The notes below the pieces were generated by a model that saw only the letters and a program-made list of their open reading frames with translations, was not told the origin of the DNA and did no database searches. A DNA stretch of 59,147 nucleotides. It comes from Ruminococcus sp. GTDB lineage: Bacteria; Bacillota; Clostridia; Oscillospirales; Acutalibacteraceae. The number at the start of each line of letters is the position of its first letter. Positions within the stretch are counted from its first letter, which is position 1. Below, in pieces: positions 33,883 to 42,882 of this stretch. Location of the stretch: the NCBI GenBank assembly GCA_017473775.1, contig JAFUJH010000012.1, positions 1 to 59,147 of the forward strand, in the 5' to 3' direction. A program made the position numbers and the translations under genes.

Positions 33883-34575
33883 ATGAACTATTCACATGAA
33901 GTACAGAAAATGTGCGTTGTTGCAAAAGGACCTAAGCACGGTCCCGCACCTATCCCCGAAGAGGGCAAATGGGTAAAATCCTATCAGATTTCCGACATCT
34001 CCGGTCTTTCTCACGGTGTAGGCTGGTGTGCACCCCAGCAGGGTACATGTAAGCTCACACTCAATGTTAAGAACGGTATTGTGGAGGAGGCTCTGGTTGA
34101 GACTCTGGGTTGTTCCGGTATGACTCACTCCGCTGCTATGGCTGCAGAGATTCTTCCCGGCAAGACTCTCCTTGAGTGCCTTAACACAGACCTTGTTTGC
34201 GACGCTATCAACACAGCTATGAGAAACATCTTCGAGCAGCTTGCTTACGGCAGAAGCCAGACAGCATTCTCCGAGGACGGTCTGCCCATCGGTGCAGGTC
34301 TTGAGGACCTTGGTAAGGGTCTCCGCTCACAGGTTGGTACAATGTTCTCTACAAAGGACAAGGGTGTTCGTTACATGGAGATGGCTGAGGGCTATGTCCT
34401 CAAGACAGCTCTGGACGAGAACAACGAGGTTATCGGCTATCAGTTCGTTAAGCTCGGCAAGATGATGGAGGATATCCGTCACGGCATGAGCCCCGACGAG
34501 GCATATAAGAACAACATCGGTCAGTACGGTCGCTTTGACGGCGCAGCTAAGTACATTGACCCTCGTGAAGAATAA
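33883..34575 (+). CDS. Iron-sulfur cluster assembly scaffold-like protein (NifU/IscU N-domain family)
   Basis: A 230-aa protein of the NifU-N-like scaffold group that travels with GGGtGRT proteins. Conserved cysteines are in GWCAPQQGTC (about 48-57) and ETLGCSGMTHSA (about 75-86), replacing the standard IscU set. It may bind a metal or cluster. AAAGGAG precedes the ATG. It is 18 nt upstream of the GGGtGRT gene with one promoter for both. Codon choice (AAG, AAC, ATC, GAG heavily preferred) suggests high expression. The target of the scaffold is unknown. Confidence 0.85.
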   Translation: MNYSHEVQKMCVVAKGPKHGPAPIPEEGKWVKSYQISDISGLSHGVGWCAPQQGTCKLTLNVKNGIVEEALVETLGCSGMTHSAAMAAEILPGKTLLECLNTDLVCDAINTAMRNIFEQLAYGRSQTAFSEDGLPIGAGLEDLGKGLRSQVGTMFSTKDKGVRYMEMAEGYVLKTALDENNEVIGYQFVKLGKMMEDIRHGMSPDEAYKNNIGQYGRFDGAAKYIDPREE

Positions 34576-34593
34576 TAAGGGAGGTTAATAGTA

Positions 34594-35595
34594 ATGGCTG
34601 TAACATTTGAAAGTATGGACAGAAGAATGCCCAAGATCAATGCTTGCATGGCTGAGTACGGCATCAAGGATCTTGAGGAGGCAAGAGCAATCTGTCTTGA
34701 GAAGGGCTTTGACCCCGATGAAATCGTTAAGGGCGTTCAGCCCATCGCATTTGAGAACGCTTCCTGGGCATACACACTGGGTTGTGCAGTAGCAATCAAG
34801 AAGGGCTGTACTACAGCTGCTGATGCTGCTGAGGCTATCGGTGTAGGTCTTGAGGCTTTCTGTATTCCCGGCTCTGTTGCAGAGCAGAGAAACGTAGGTC
34901 TTGGTCACGGTAACCTGGGCGCAATGCTCCTCAGAGACGAGACAAAGTGCTTTGCATTCCTTGCAGGTCACGAGTCCTTTGCAGCTGCAGAGGGTGCTAT
35001 CGGTATCGCAAGAAACGCTAACAAGGCAAGAAAAGAGCCCCTCCGCGTTATCCTCAACGGTCTTGGCAAGGATGCTGCATACATCATTTCCAGAATCAAC
35101 GGCTTCACATATGTTGAGACAGAGTTTGATTACTTCACAGGCGAGCTGAAGATTGTAGAGGAGAGAGCATTCTCCGACGGCGAGAGAGCAGCAGTTCGTT
35201 GCTACGGCGCAGACGATGTTCGTGAGGGTGTTGCAATTATGCAGTTCGAGAATGTAGGCGTTTCCATCACAGGTAACTCCACTAACCCCACAAGATTCCA
35301 GCACCTGGTTGCAGGTACTTACAAGAAGTGGGCTATCGAGAACGGCGTTCAGTACTTCTCAGTAGCATCAGGCGGCGGCACAGGCCGTACACTCCACCCC
35401 GATAACATGGGTGCAGGTCCTGCTTCCTACGGTCTCACAGACTCCATGGGCCGTATGCACGGCGACGCTCAGTTTGCAGGTTCTTCTTCCGTTCCTGCTC
35501 ACGTTGAGATGATGGGTCTTATCGGTATGGGTAACAACCCCATGGTTGGTGCTACAGTTGCTTGCGCAGTTGCAGTTTACAACGCAATGAAATAA
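34594..35595 (+). CDS. GGGtGRT protein
   Basis: A 333-aa protein carrying the name-giving motif SGGGTGRTLHPDNMGAG at about residues 263-279. Other conserved blocks are GHGNLGAMLL, GHESFAAAEGAIGIARNANKARKEPL and FENVGVSITGNSTNPTRFQHL. The family is widespread in anaerobic Firmicutes next to the scaffold-like gene found just upstream here; its biochemical role is not established. GGGAGG lies upstream of the ATG. The C-terminus (VACAVAVYNAMK) is complete. The strongly biased codons point to abundant expression. Confidence 0.88.
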   Translation: MAVTFESMDRRMPKINACMAEYGIKDLEEARAICLEKGFDPDEIVKGVQPIAFENASWAYTLGCAVAIKKGCTTAADAAEAIGVGLEAFCIPGSVAEQRNVGLGHGNLGAMLLRDETKCFAFLAGHESFAAAEGAIGIARNANKARKEPLRVILNGLGKDAAYIISRINGFTYVETEFDYFTGELKIVEERAFSDGERAAVRCYGADDVREGVAIMQFENVGVSITGNSTNPTRFQHLVAGTYKKWAIENGVQYFSVASGGGTGRTLHPDNMGAGPASYGLTDSMGRMHGDAQFAGSSSVPAHVEMMGLIGMGNNPMVGATVACAVAVYNAMK

Positions 35596-35615
35596 TCAAG
35601 GTTTTGAGCCTTTTT

Positions 35616-35640
35616 GTAGGGGCGATTCACGAATCGCCCG
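35616..35640. repeat. Dispersed hairpin GGGCGATT CACG AATCGCCC
   Basis: A perfect 8-bp stem preceded by GTAGG. It is the type of short palindrome that is dispersed in many genomes of this group. No T run follows, so it is not a terminator. Confidence 0.6.
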
Positions 35641-35662
35641 AATAAACCTAAATTAAATTATT

Positions 35663-35709
35663 AGACCCATCATTTTAAGAAAAATTCCTTGATGATGGGT
35701 CTGTTTTTA
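35663..35709 (+). terminator. Terminator of the GGGtGRT operon
   Basis: Stem AGACCCATCAT/ATGATGGGTCT (35663-35673/35692-35702) then GTTTTTATT. Confidence 0.85.
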
Positions 35710-35811
35710 TTAAAATAACAATAGAGTAAAAAGGGAAATCTAAGAGAAACTGATATTTTATTTTAAAGAATTTGATATGAACAGTTAGACTTGCATATAA
35801 GGAGAAAGTTT

Positions 35812-37047
35812 ATGAATCTGTATATTGATCCGGGAACAGGAAGTATGCTTTTTACAATACTCATAGGAGTAATTGGTGCAGCAATATATTCCCTGAGAAT
35901 GCTTTTTATTAAGCTGAAATTTAAAATTAGCGGAGGAAAAACAGAAACCGATAATAAAAGAATTCCTTATGTGATATTCTCAGACAACAAGAGATATTGG
36001 TCAATATTTGAACCTATATGTCGAGAGATGAACAAAAGAGGCGTAAAAGTTGTGTATATAACAGCCTCTCCTGATGATCCTGCATTAAGTTGTGAATATT
36101 CTAACCTTAAAGTAGAATGTATAGAAAACGAGAACAAACTTTTTACAAGGCTTAATTTCCTTAACGCAGATATAGTTTTATCTACCACACCGGGGCTTGA
36201 TGTTTATCAATGGAAACGCTCAAAAGAAGTTAAGTGGTATGTCCATATACCACATGCAGCTAACGATATAACACTGTATCGAATGTTTGGAATTGACTAT
36301 TATGATGCGATTATGTTATCTGGTGACTATCAGATGGAAGATATAAGGTCACTTGAACATTTAAGAGGATTGCCTGAAAAAGAACTCGTTAAAGTCGGGA
36401 TTCCTTATATGGACGAAATGGCAAAAAGACTTGAAAATAGTTCTAAAGTTTCTGAGCACACTCGAACGGTACTTTTAGCACCTTCTTGGGGACCAAGTGC
36501 TATTTTTGGAGTGTATGGCGGTAAAATAATTGATGCTTTGTTAAAAACGGGATATCGGATTATAATACGCCCTCACCCCCAATCGTTTTCTTCTGAAAAA
36601 GAATTAATGGATAAACTTATGACGGAGTACCCCGAGAATGAAAATCTTGAATGGAACAGGGATAACGATAATTTTGAAGTGTTAAAGCGTGCAGATATTC
36701 TCATTTCCGATTTTTCGGGCGTTACTTTTGACTTTTCTTTGGTTTACAACAAGCCTATTATTTACACTAATCCTAAAATTGATATTAGTGTTTATGATGC
36801 ATGGTGGTTAAATAAGCCTTTATGGACAGCTACAGCGTTGCCAAGAATTGGCAGGGAGTTAACAGACGAAAATATGGAAAATCTTAAAGATGTAATAGAC
36901 ATCTGTATTGATGATTCTCAATATGCAAAAGGCAGAGCGGATGTTAAGGCAGAAACTTGGGCAAATCCGAGTAAAGGAACTGATTGTGTAGTTGATTACC
37001 TTTTGAATAAATATGAAGAACTAAATGTAGTAAAAAAGGAGGTTTAA
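35812..37047 (+). CDS. CDP-glycerol glycerophosphotransferase family protein, membrane-anchored
   Basis: A 411-aa protein. An N-terminal helix (about 9-31, after YIDPGTGS) anchors it. The GT-B type transferase domain has ADIVLSTTP, VHIPHA (H148), APSWG, IIRPHP (H255) and SDFSGVTFDFS, the same blocks as in the YidC fusion at 21744-23861. It should transfer glycerol-phosphate or a related polyol-phosphate from a CDP donor to a growing surface polymer. AAGGAG precedes the ATG at 35812. Its stop is 1 nt before the YidC-sulfatase gene, so the two are cotranslated. Base composition is clearly more AT-rich than the neighbours to the left, which suggests transfer. Confidence 0.88.
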   Translation: MNLYIDPGTGSMLFTILIGVIGAAIYSLRMLFIKLKFKISGGKTETDNKRIPYVIFSDNKRYWSIFEPICREMNKRGVKVVYITASPDDPALSCEYSNLKVECIENENKLFTRLNFLNADIVLSTTPGLDVYQWKRSKEVKWYVHIPHAANDITLYRMFGIDYYDAIMLSGDYQMEDIRSLEHLRGLPEKELVKVGIPYMDEMAKRLENSSKVSEHTRTVLLAPSWGPSAIFGVYGGKIIDALLKTGYRIIIRPHPQSFSSEKELMDKLMTEYPENENLEWNRDNDNFEVLKRADILISDFSGVTFDFSLVYNKPIIYTNPKIDISVYDAWWLNKPLWTATALPRIGRELTDENMENLKDVIDICIDDSQYAKGRADVKAETWANPSKGTDCVVDYLLNKYEELNVVKKEV

Positions 37048-37048
37048 A

Positions 37049-39823
37049 ATGAATTTTTTATCTATACTGGAAAATATTTTTATTGGGCCTCTGAAGATAT
37101 TGTTTGAATATATATTTGAAATTGCATATGCATTTACATATAATCCTGGCCTTTCTATTGTTTTCTTGAGTCTGTTGATAAACATTCTGGTGCTTCCTTT
37201 ATACAAACGCGCTGATGCAATGCAAGAAGAGGCAAGAGTTATAGAGAATAAGCTCCATAACGGAGTGTCGCATATAAAAAAGTCTTTCTCGGGTGACGAG
37301 AAGATGATGATATTGCAAACCTATTACAGACAAAACAATTATAAACCAACTGATGCGTTAAAAGGTTCGGTGTCCTTGCTTTTAGAGATTCCGTTTTTTA
37401 TGGCTGCGTATCAGTTTTTGTCCCATTTAAAAATTTTAAGTGGGACATCATTTGGACCAATAAAGGATTTGGGTTCACCGGATGGATTGCTGATTATTGG
37501 GGGAATAGCAATAAATGTGCTCCCGATTTTAATGACTCTTGTAAATATAATTTCCAGTGCCATTTATTTAAAGGGTTTTCCCTTGAAAACCAAGATTCAG
37601 TTATATGGAATGGCTTTGTTTTTCTTGGTCTTTCTTTATTCATCACCTTCCGGACTAGTCTTTTATTGGACAATGAACAATGTTTTTTCTTTGGTTAAAA
37701 CTATTTTTTATAAAGTGAAGAACCCCAAAAGAGTTATTTGTGTTATTATGGCTGTTTTGGGTGTTGCTATAATAGGTTTTAGCTCCTTTTTGTTCTCCGG
37801 AACATTAGCCAAGAAAGTAGCTTTGATTCTGTTCGGTATACTAATGGTTGTTCCTTTAGGGGTTATGTTGTTAAAAGTAAAGATTTCCTGGGTTGCAAAA
37901 TCATCAGGCTTTAAACATAATAAAAAGCTATTTGTGTTGGGTTCGGTATTGCTATCTTTATTGGTGGGAGCGCTGATACCTACTTCGATTATTTCTGCTT
38001 CACCACAGGAGTTTCTGAACCTGTATGATCTTACCAATCCGATGCTGTATGTTGTAAGTACATTGAGTTTATCTATAGGAACATTTTTGGTATGGTTGCA
38101 AGTTTTTTATTGGCTTGCTACACCAAAAGGAAAAGCTATGTTTGATATCCTTATATGGATATTATGCGGAATTATGATAATAAACTATATGTTTTTTGGA
38201 ACAAATTTAGGAACGATCTCTGCAGAGTTGCAATATGAAACCGGAGTGTATTTTACCCTGCAAGAACAAATAATTAATTTACTTGTAATATTTGCTGTAA
38301 TTGTTGTATTTTTTGTTGTCATCAAAAAAATTAACAAAATTGTTGTTCCAGTTTTATTAACAGCAATTATTGCAGTATTAGCGATGTCTGTGGTTAATAC
38401 TGTTACTATAACAAAATCTGTTGCAGAAGTTTCAGATGTTGATATGTCTAAAATGCCAACATACACCTTAAGTAAAGAAGGGAAAAATGTTGTAGTAATA
38501 ATGCTGGATAGAGCAATGGGGGAATATTTTCCGTACATAATTAATGAAAGTAAAGACTTATTAGAGCAGTACGATGGATTTACTTACTATTCTAATACAG
38601 TATCGTTTGGTGGCCACACGATTTTTGGAAGTCCATCGCTAATGGGTGGATATGAGTATACTCCGGTGGAGATGAATAAAAGAAGCGATGAGCCTCTTGA
38701 AGAAAAGCATAATGAGGCACTTAAAGTTATGCCGGTGTTATTTGATAACGAAGGCTATGATGTTACTGTGTGCGATCCGCCATATGCCGGGTATAGAGAA
38801 ATACCAGACTTAACCATTTATGATGAGTATGAGAACATTCAAACATTTATAACCGAAGGCAAGTTTCTTGATGAAACTCAAAAAAGCACATCTGCACAAA
38901 GTAATCATCGCAATTTTTTCTGTTTAAGCATAATGAAGTGTATGCCCGTTTGTGTTCAGCCTGTTTTGTATGATAGAGGCATATATTTTGAACCGGCGTC
39001 CAGTGAATCAAACGCTTATTCTATTCAGACAGCGGAAAGTATGTCAGTGGCAAGTGGATATAAAAAAAGTTTTATGGAAGCTTATAATGTTTTGTTGAAT
39101 TTGGAAAATATGACAAATGTTTCGGATACAACAGACAATACTTTTTTATTCCTTGCTAACAATACAGCCCACGAAAATGTAATTTTGCAGGAGCCCGATT
39201 ATGTTCCCGCTTATCATGTGGATAATTTGTTATATGATTCAGAGAATGCTGAAAGATTTACGGTAGATGGAGAAACATTGTCGGTAACAAATAGTACACA
39301 AATGGGTTCGTATCATGCGAATGTTGCTGCAATAAAGAAAATAGGTAACTGGTTGGATTATTTGAGAGAAAATGATATTTATGACAATACACGGATAGTC
39401 ATTGTTTCAGATCATGGATTTCCAACCTACCAGAACGAAAAGCTGATAAATGGCGAGCCCGCAGATACCTATAAAGATGCAGAGTTTTTCTATCCTTTGC
39501 TTTTAGTAAAAGACTTTGATGGTACAGGATTTTCAACATCTGACGAGTTTATGACAAACGCAGATGTTCCTACCTTGGTAACAAAGGATTTAATTCAAAA
39601 CCCTATAAATCCGTTTACAGGAAAAGAAATAAATAACGATGAAAAAACAGAGCACGAACAGTTTATAATTCTTTCTGATAAGTGGAATATCAGTGAAAAC
39701 AAAGGGAATACTTATCCCAAGGCAAGATGGGCCAGTGTTTCCCAAGATTTGTGGGACAAGGATAACTGGGGTTTTTATGAAGAAGAAATTGTGCTAAAGG
39801 AACATCAATTCCCAGAAAATTAA
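37049..39823 (+). CDS. YidC/Oxa1-type membrane domain fused to sulfatase / LTA-synthase-like domain
   Basis: A 924-aa fusion. Residues 1-225 form a YidC-like domain: SLLINILVLPLYKRADAM, a coiled hairpin, SVSLLLEIPFFMAAYQFLS and FYWTMNNVFSLVKTIFYKV. Another block of about seven helices (230-460) follows. Residues about 470-900 form an extracellular alkaline-phosphatase-superfamily domain with metal-site D487 (VIMLDR), nucleophile candidate T524 (GGHTIFGS) and D788-H789 (VSDHGF). This layout resembles LtaS, which polymerises glycerol-phosphate outside the membrane. The groove Arg of YidC is Asn45 here, so insertase activity is doubtful. AAGGAGG precedes the ATG. It forms an operon with the upstream glycerophosphotransferase. 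The gene is AT-rich. Confidence 0.86.
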   Translation: MNFLSILENIFIGPLKILFEYIFEIAYAFTYNPGLSIVFLSLLINILVLPLYKRADAMQEEARVIENKLHNGVSHIKKSFSGDEKMMILQTYYRQNNYKPTDALKGSVSLLLEIPFFMAAYQFLSHLKILSGTSFGPIKDLGSPDGLLIIGGIAINVLPILMTLVNIISSAIYLKGFPLKTKIQLYGMALFFLVFLYSSPSGLVFYWTMNNVFSLVKTIFYKVKNPKRVICVIMAVLGVAIIGFSSFLFSGTLAKKVALILFGILMVVPLGVMLLKVKISWVAKSSGFKHNKKLFVLGSVLLSLLVGALIPTSIISASPQEFLNLYDLTNPMLYVVSTLSLSIGTFLVWLQVFYWLATPKGKAMFDILIWILCGIMIINYMFFGTNLGTISAELQYETGVYFTLQEQIINLLVIFAVIVVFFVVIKKINKIVVPVLLTAIIAVLAMSVVNTVTITKSVAEVSDVDMSKMPTYTLSKEGKNVVVIMLDRAMGEYFPYIINESKDLLEQYDGFTYYSNTVSFGGHTIFGSPSLMGGYEYTPVEMNKRSDEPLEEKHNEALKVMPVLFDNEGYDVTVCDPPYAGYREIPDLTIYDEYENIQTFITEGKFLDETQKSTSAQSNHRNFFCLSIMKCMPVCVQPVLYDRGIYFEPASSESNAYSIQTAESMSVASGYKKSFMEAYNVLLNLENMTNVSDTTDNTFLFLANNTAHENVILQEPDYVPAYHVDNLLYDSENAERFTVDGETLSVTNSTQMGSYHANVAAIKKIGNWLDYLRENDIYDNTRIVIVSDHGFPTYQNEKLINGEPADTYKDAEFFYPLLLVKDFDGTGFSTSDEFMTNADVPTLVTKDLIQNPINPFTGKEINNDEKTEHEQFIILSDKWNISENKGNTYPKARWASVSQDLWDKDNWGFYEEEIVLKEHQFPEN

Positions 39824-39856
39824 AATGTTTGTGTTATGTATCATCATACCTAAATA

Positions 39857-39888
39857 AAAAGGCTTCCGATTTTCGGAAGCCTTTTGCT
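39857..39888. terminator. Bidirectional terminator, GGCTTCCGA family copy 1
   Basis: Stem AAAAGGCTTCCGA/TCGGAAGCCTTTT (39857-39869/39873-39885), between convergent genes. The same stem recurs at 42800-42830 and 43966-43994. Confidence 0.88.
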
Positions 39889-39918
39889 TTTGTTCTTTAT
39901 GTGTACCTGCAGATTGGC

Positions 39919-40839
39919 TTATTCTTTGTATCCGCAAGTGTCTAAAAAATACTCGATTATTTTTCTGTCATAGGCTAAGCTGAATTTTCTTGCAAAGAAC
40001 TTTTTGGATGCAATAATATCGTCCAAGAAACTCATTGAACAAGTGTTTGGACTGCCAGGAGGGAGGTCTTGTCCTCTGTCTTTCCAATCAACGTATCTCA
40101 GATTAGAGTTATTACATACTTTTTTGTTGCTTTTTAAGGCTTCAAATAAAGTAGGATAATATATTTCTGCACCAGATAAGGATTTGATGAACAAGGACTC
40201 AAAATCAGGATGGCTGTCAACGAAAGCAAGAAGATCGTTAACGCAGTCTTCGCTGATGGTAAACCAGTCGTGACCGCCATAAAAGGTATACTCAGGAGGA
40301 AGTTTCTTTCCTTTTATTATGCCGGCACCATATAATCTGCCGTATAAAGAACGGAGATATCTTCTTGGGGAGTGTTTGCCTGCTCTTTTTCTGAACATCT
40401 TCGGCCAGTTAAGTGCAATGCGTCCAAAACCGCCACGGTATTGCCAGGTTGTTGGTAATTTTTGTGCATCATAATAGGCATAACAGTTTGTTTCGTTGAG
40501 GTGTGAAACAAACTCATGAAGAGGGCGTATTGCCATATCTGCACCGCTATGCAATGAATAAAAATCGTGGTGTTGTGTTGTTACAGCGTAGTTCAAGAGA
40601 TAATTGTTTACCGTAATCTGAGTATAGTCGCCCCATTGCACATCATAATGTTCCGGCAAAATAGTAACTCTCTCCGATTTAATTATCTGGGAGACCATAT
40701 TTGGGTTTTTGGCATCAACATGAACATATATGTAACTGTTTTCATAAGTGAGCAGTAGATTAATAAACATATTTACCTGCTCAGGGTTGTTGTGAACCAC
40801 CAACAAAAATGCTATAGTAGGCTTGGTATTATCTAACAT
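39919..40839 (-). CDS. Core-2/I-branching type (GT14) glycosyltransferase
   Basis: A 306-aa protein with the family's blocks in order: IAFLLVVHNNPEQV near the start, YVHVDAK, VQWGDYT, FYSLHSGADMAIRP (about 93-106), GHDWFTIS (about 187-194), EIYYPTL and LRYVDW. GT14 enzymes add beta-1,6 GlcNAc or xylosyl groups; bacterial members decorate surface glycans. GGAA lies 10 nt upstream of the ATG. A perfect consensus promoter drives it. It converges on the YidC-sulfatase gene, and the cluster as a whole points to surface glycan/polymer assembly. Base composition is AT-rich. Confidence 0.88.
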   Translation of the reverse strand: MLDNTKPTIAFLLVVHNNPEQVNMFINLLLTYENSYIYVHVDAKNPNMVSQIIKSERVTILPEHYDVQWGDYTQITVNNYLLNYAVTTQHHDFYSLHSGADMAIRPLHEFVSHLNETNCYAYYDAQKLPTTWQYRGGFGRIALNWPKMFRKRAGKHSPRRYLRSLYGRLYGAGIIKGKKLPPEYTFYGGHDWFTISEDCVNDLLAFVDSHPDFESLFIKSLSGAEIYYPTLFEALKSNKKVCNNSNLRYVDWKDRGQDLPPGSPNTCSMSFLDDIIASKKFFARKFSLAYDRKIIEYFLDTCGYKE

Positions 40840-40896
40840 TGCATCTCGGTTCCTTTCTAATAGACATGGTATGATGTGTGTAATATATCTTTTTTC

Positions 40897-40925
40897 ATTA
40901 TATATTTTGTGGCTGTGTGTGTCAA
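40897..40925 (-). promoter_or_regulatory. Consensus promoter of the GT14 gene
   Basis: Perfect TTGACA (40920-40925), a 17-nt spacer and TATAAT (40897-40902). Confidence 0.8.
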
Positions 40926-41027
40926 TAAGAATATATTGAGATGTTTATGATGGCTTTTGATGAATTCTGAATAAAAGTTAGGATTGGTTGAAGAACACAA
41001 CAAAAATGCTGAACAATAATTTGCATA

Positions 41028-41060
41028 TGTAACATTTGATTGCAAAATTTGTTATATATA
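41028..41060 (+). promoter_or_regulatory. Possible ECF-type autoregulated promoter
   Basis: TGTAACATTT (41028-41037) resembles the ECF -35 class (TGAAAC/TGTAAC-TTT) and lies about 16 nt before an AT-rich -10 region upstream of the sigma gene. The evidence is weak. Confidence 0.25.
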
Positions 41061-41100
41061 CAGAAGTGCTTCGGAAATATAAGACGAAAGGGGAGAGGGT

Positions 41101-41598
41101 ATGGATAGCAGGCTTTTGAAAGAACTATATCAGAAGTATCACAGAGAGCTGTATCTTTATCTGTACTCTCTTTGCAAGAATCGGGAGATTACGGAGGATT
41201 TACTGCAGGAGACTTTTCTCAGGGCTTGTCTTTCACTTTCAGAAAATCACACCAATATGCGTGCGTGGCTTTATATGGTGGCGAGGAATCTGTTTCTGAA
41301 TCTTACCAAAAAAGAAAAGAGCAAGTTGGATATTGAGCAGTTGAGAGATGTATCGGCAGAGGACGCCGATGTACCACAGCAGATAATAGAGCAGGAGCGG
41401 ACGCGGCTGCTTTATGAGGCCTTGCAATGCCTTGACAGGATGAAGCGGGAGGTTTTGGTCATGCAGTATTTCGGCAGTTTGTCTCAGAAAGAGATTGCAG
41501 CTGTACTGCGACTAAGTCCTGAGAATGTGCGGGTGCTGAGCTTCAGAGGAAAAAGAGAAATCAGAAAAATTATGGAGGCGAGCGGTTATGACATATAA
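41101..41598 (+). CDS. ECF-type RNA polymerase sigma factor
   Basis: A 165-aa protein. Region 2 (about 5-70) contains LYLYLYSLCKNREITEDLLQETFLRA and MRAWLYMVARN. Region 4 (about 110-160) contains LDRMKREVLVMQYFGSLSQKEIA and a recognition helix ending RVLSFRGKREIRK. The ATG at 41101 has GGGGAGAGGG upstream. It overlaps the anti-sigma gene by 11 nt. It lies in the surface-polymer region between two glycosyltransferase genes and may respond to envelope stress (inference). Confidence 0.92.
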   Translation: MDSRLLKELYQKYHRELYLYLYSLCKNREITEDLLQETFLRACLSLSENHTNMRAWLYMVARNLFLNLTKKEKSKLDIEQLRDVSAEDADVPQQIIEQERTRLLYEALQCLDRMKREVLVMQYFGSLSQKEIAAVLRLSPENVRVLSFRGKREIRKIMEASGYDI

Positions 41599-42781
41599 GG
41601 AATTATTAGAGCTTTATAAGAGCGGAGAGCTGGACAAGGAACAAAGAGAAAAGGTTGAAAAAGAAATTGAAAAGCAGGAGGCAATATCGGAGTATCTGTT
41701 TGAGGCTGAGGGAATACCCGAGTTTTCGGATATGGATATTCAGACTGACAGTGCTTTTGCTGAGAGCGGAGACGACAAAAAGTTTATGAAAATGATAAAC
41801 AAATCTATCCGCAGGGCGTTTATTAAATTAGGCGTGGCTGTCGGTGTGGTTGTGCTGGCGGTGGTGCTTATAACTGTCACTGCACTGCCTTATATTGTTG
41901 ATGCCTGCTATTATAACCCTGCAAAGGTGCTAGGCGAGTATAATGGCATTGAGACAAATCAGATGAGCCTTGACACTGCGGTTTACACCGAGTTGTTTAC
42001 TCCCGGCTACTATCGTACAAAAGTAATTGTTGACAGAGAGGGCTACGGCAACTACGATATCCGCATTATGCAGAATTTCAGTGTAAACAGCCAGTTCAGA
42101 GATGTGTACGGAACAGTTGAAAAAGGAAATCTGAATCTGTATACCGACGGGCTGTTTAAACTTCCTACGTCAAACGCCTTTGTAGCAGGTGAAATTAAAA
42201 ATGTTATCGGTCATGGAGGCGCAGGTGCGGCAGGTAGTGCTGAAAACGCACTGGAGAAACTTAAGGAACTGGACGATACAGACTACTATGTGGGTTATAT
42301 TACTCTTGATAAGGTTATGACTTACGACGAGTTTGTAGCCTGGTGCGAAGCACATGGTGTGAATCCCGAGTGGTGTGCTGTGTGCTGTAGTCAGGAGAGC
42401 GGCGATTATTCAGCACAGGATATCATAGGATTTATGTATCATAGCGGTGCAAGTCAGATGGCTTATGATGATGAAAAGTACCCATACCTCAACTACTTTG
42501 ATATGATAGAAACTGTAGAGGATTACTCTGAGGACACTATCTCTGCTGATGTTATGGAAACCCACATGGTAAGTATGCTCCGCTATATGGCTGAAAGAGA
42601 AGATTTCCGCGAGATGGCAGGCTGTGTAATTTCTGAGCATTACTTTGAGCAACTTGCAAGAGATATAGAAGAAAACGGTCTGAGCATCTACGGCTTTGCA
42701 GTTGTGGCTCAGAGGGCTGATCTCTTAGAAATAAGTCAGATGGAGAATGTATATTATATATATACTTCACCGCTGATTTGA
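41588..42781 (+). CDS. Membrane anti-sigma factor (Sigma_reg_N / Sigma_reg_C type)
   Basis: A 397-aa protein. The cytoplasmic N-terminus (about 1-75; YKELLELYKSGELDKEQREKV, KFMKMINKSIRRAFIKLG) is followed by one membrane helix (about 80-100) and an extracytoplasmic domain of about 290 residues. This layout matches Sigma_reg proteins that pair with ECF sigma factors in Firmicutes. It should bind and silence the sigma factor encoded just upstream. The outer domain contains YITLDKVMTYDEFVAWCEAH. The signal is unknown. Confidence 0.82.
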   Translation: MTYKELLELYKSGELDKEQREKVEKEIEKQEAISEYLFEAEGIPEFSDMDIQTDSAFAESGDDKKFMKMINKSIRRAFIKLGVAVGVVVLAVVLITVTALPYIVDACYYNPAKVLGEYNGIETNQMSLDTAVYTELFTPGYYRTKVIVDREGYGNYDIRIMQNFSVNSQFRDVYGTVEKGNLNLYTDGLFKLPTSNAFVAGEIKNVIGHGGAGAAGSAENALEKLKELDDTDYYVGYITLDKVMTYDEFVAWCEAHGVNPEWCAVCCSQESGDYSAQDIIGFMYHSGASQMAYDDEKYPYLNYFDMIETVEDYSEDTISADVMETHMVSMLRYMAEREDFREMAGCVISEHYFEQLARDIEENGLSIYGFAVVAQRADLLEISQMENVYYIYTSPLI

Positions 42782-42799
42782 TATAATCGCGGTATAGGT

Positions 42800-42830
42800 A
42801 AAGGCTTCCGAGAAATCGGAAGCCTTTCTG
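42800..42830 (+). terminator. Terminator, GGCTTCCGA family copy 2
   Basis: Stem AAAGGCTTCCGA/TCGGAAGCCTTT (42800-42811/42816-42827) then CTGT. Confidence 0.85.
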
Positions 42831-42882
42831 TAATTGAGGTGTTCTGCGGTAGAATACAAAACGGTTTTGTGTGCGGATAGTA

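Noticed and set aside
34585-35304. 239-aa minus-strand frame over the GGGtGRT gene
   Set aside because: Antisense shadow rich in Cys, Leu and Ser, without a start signal or family.
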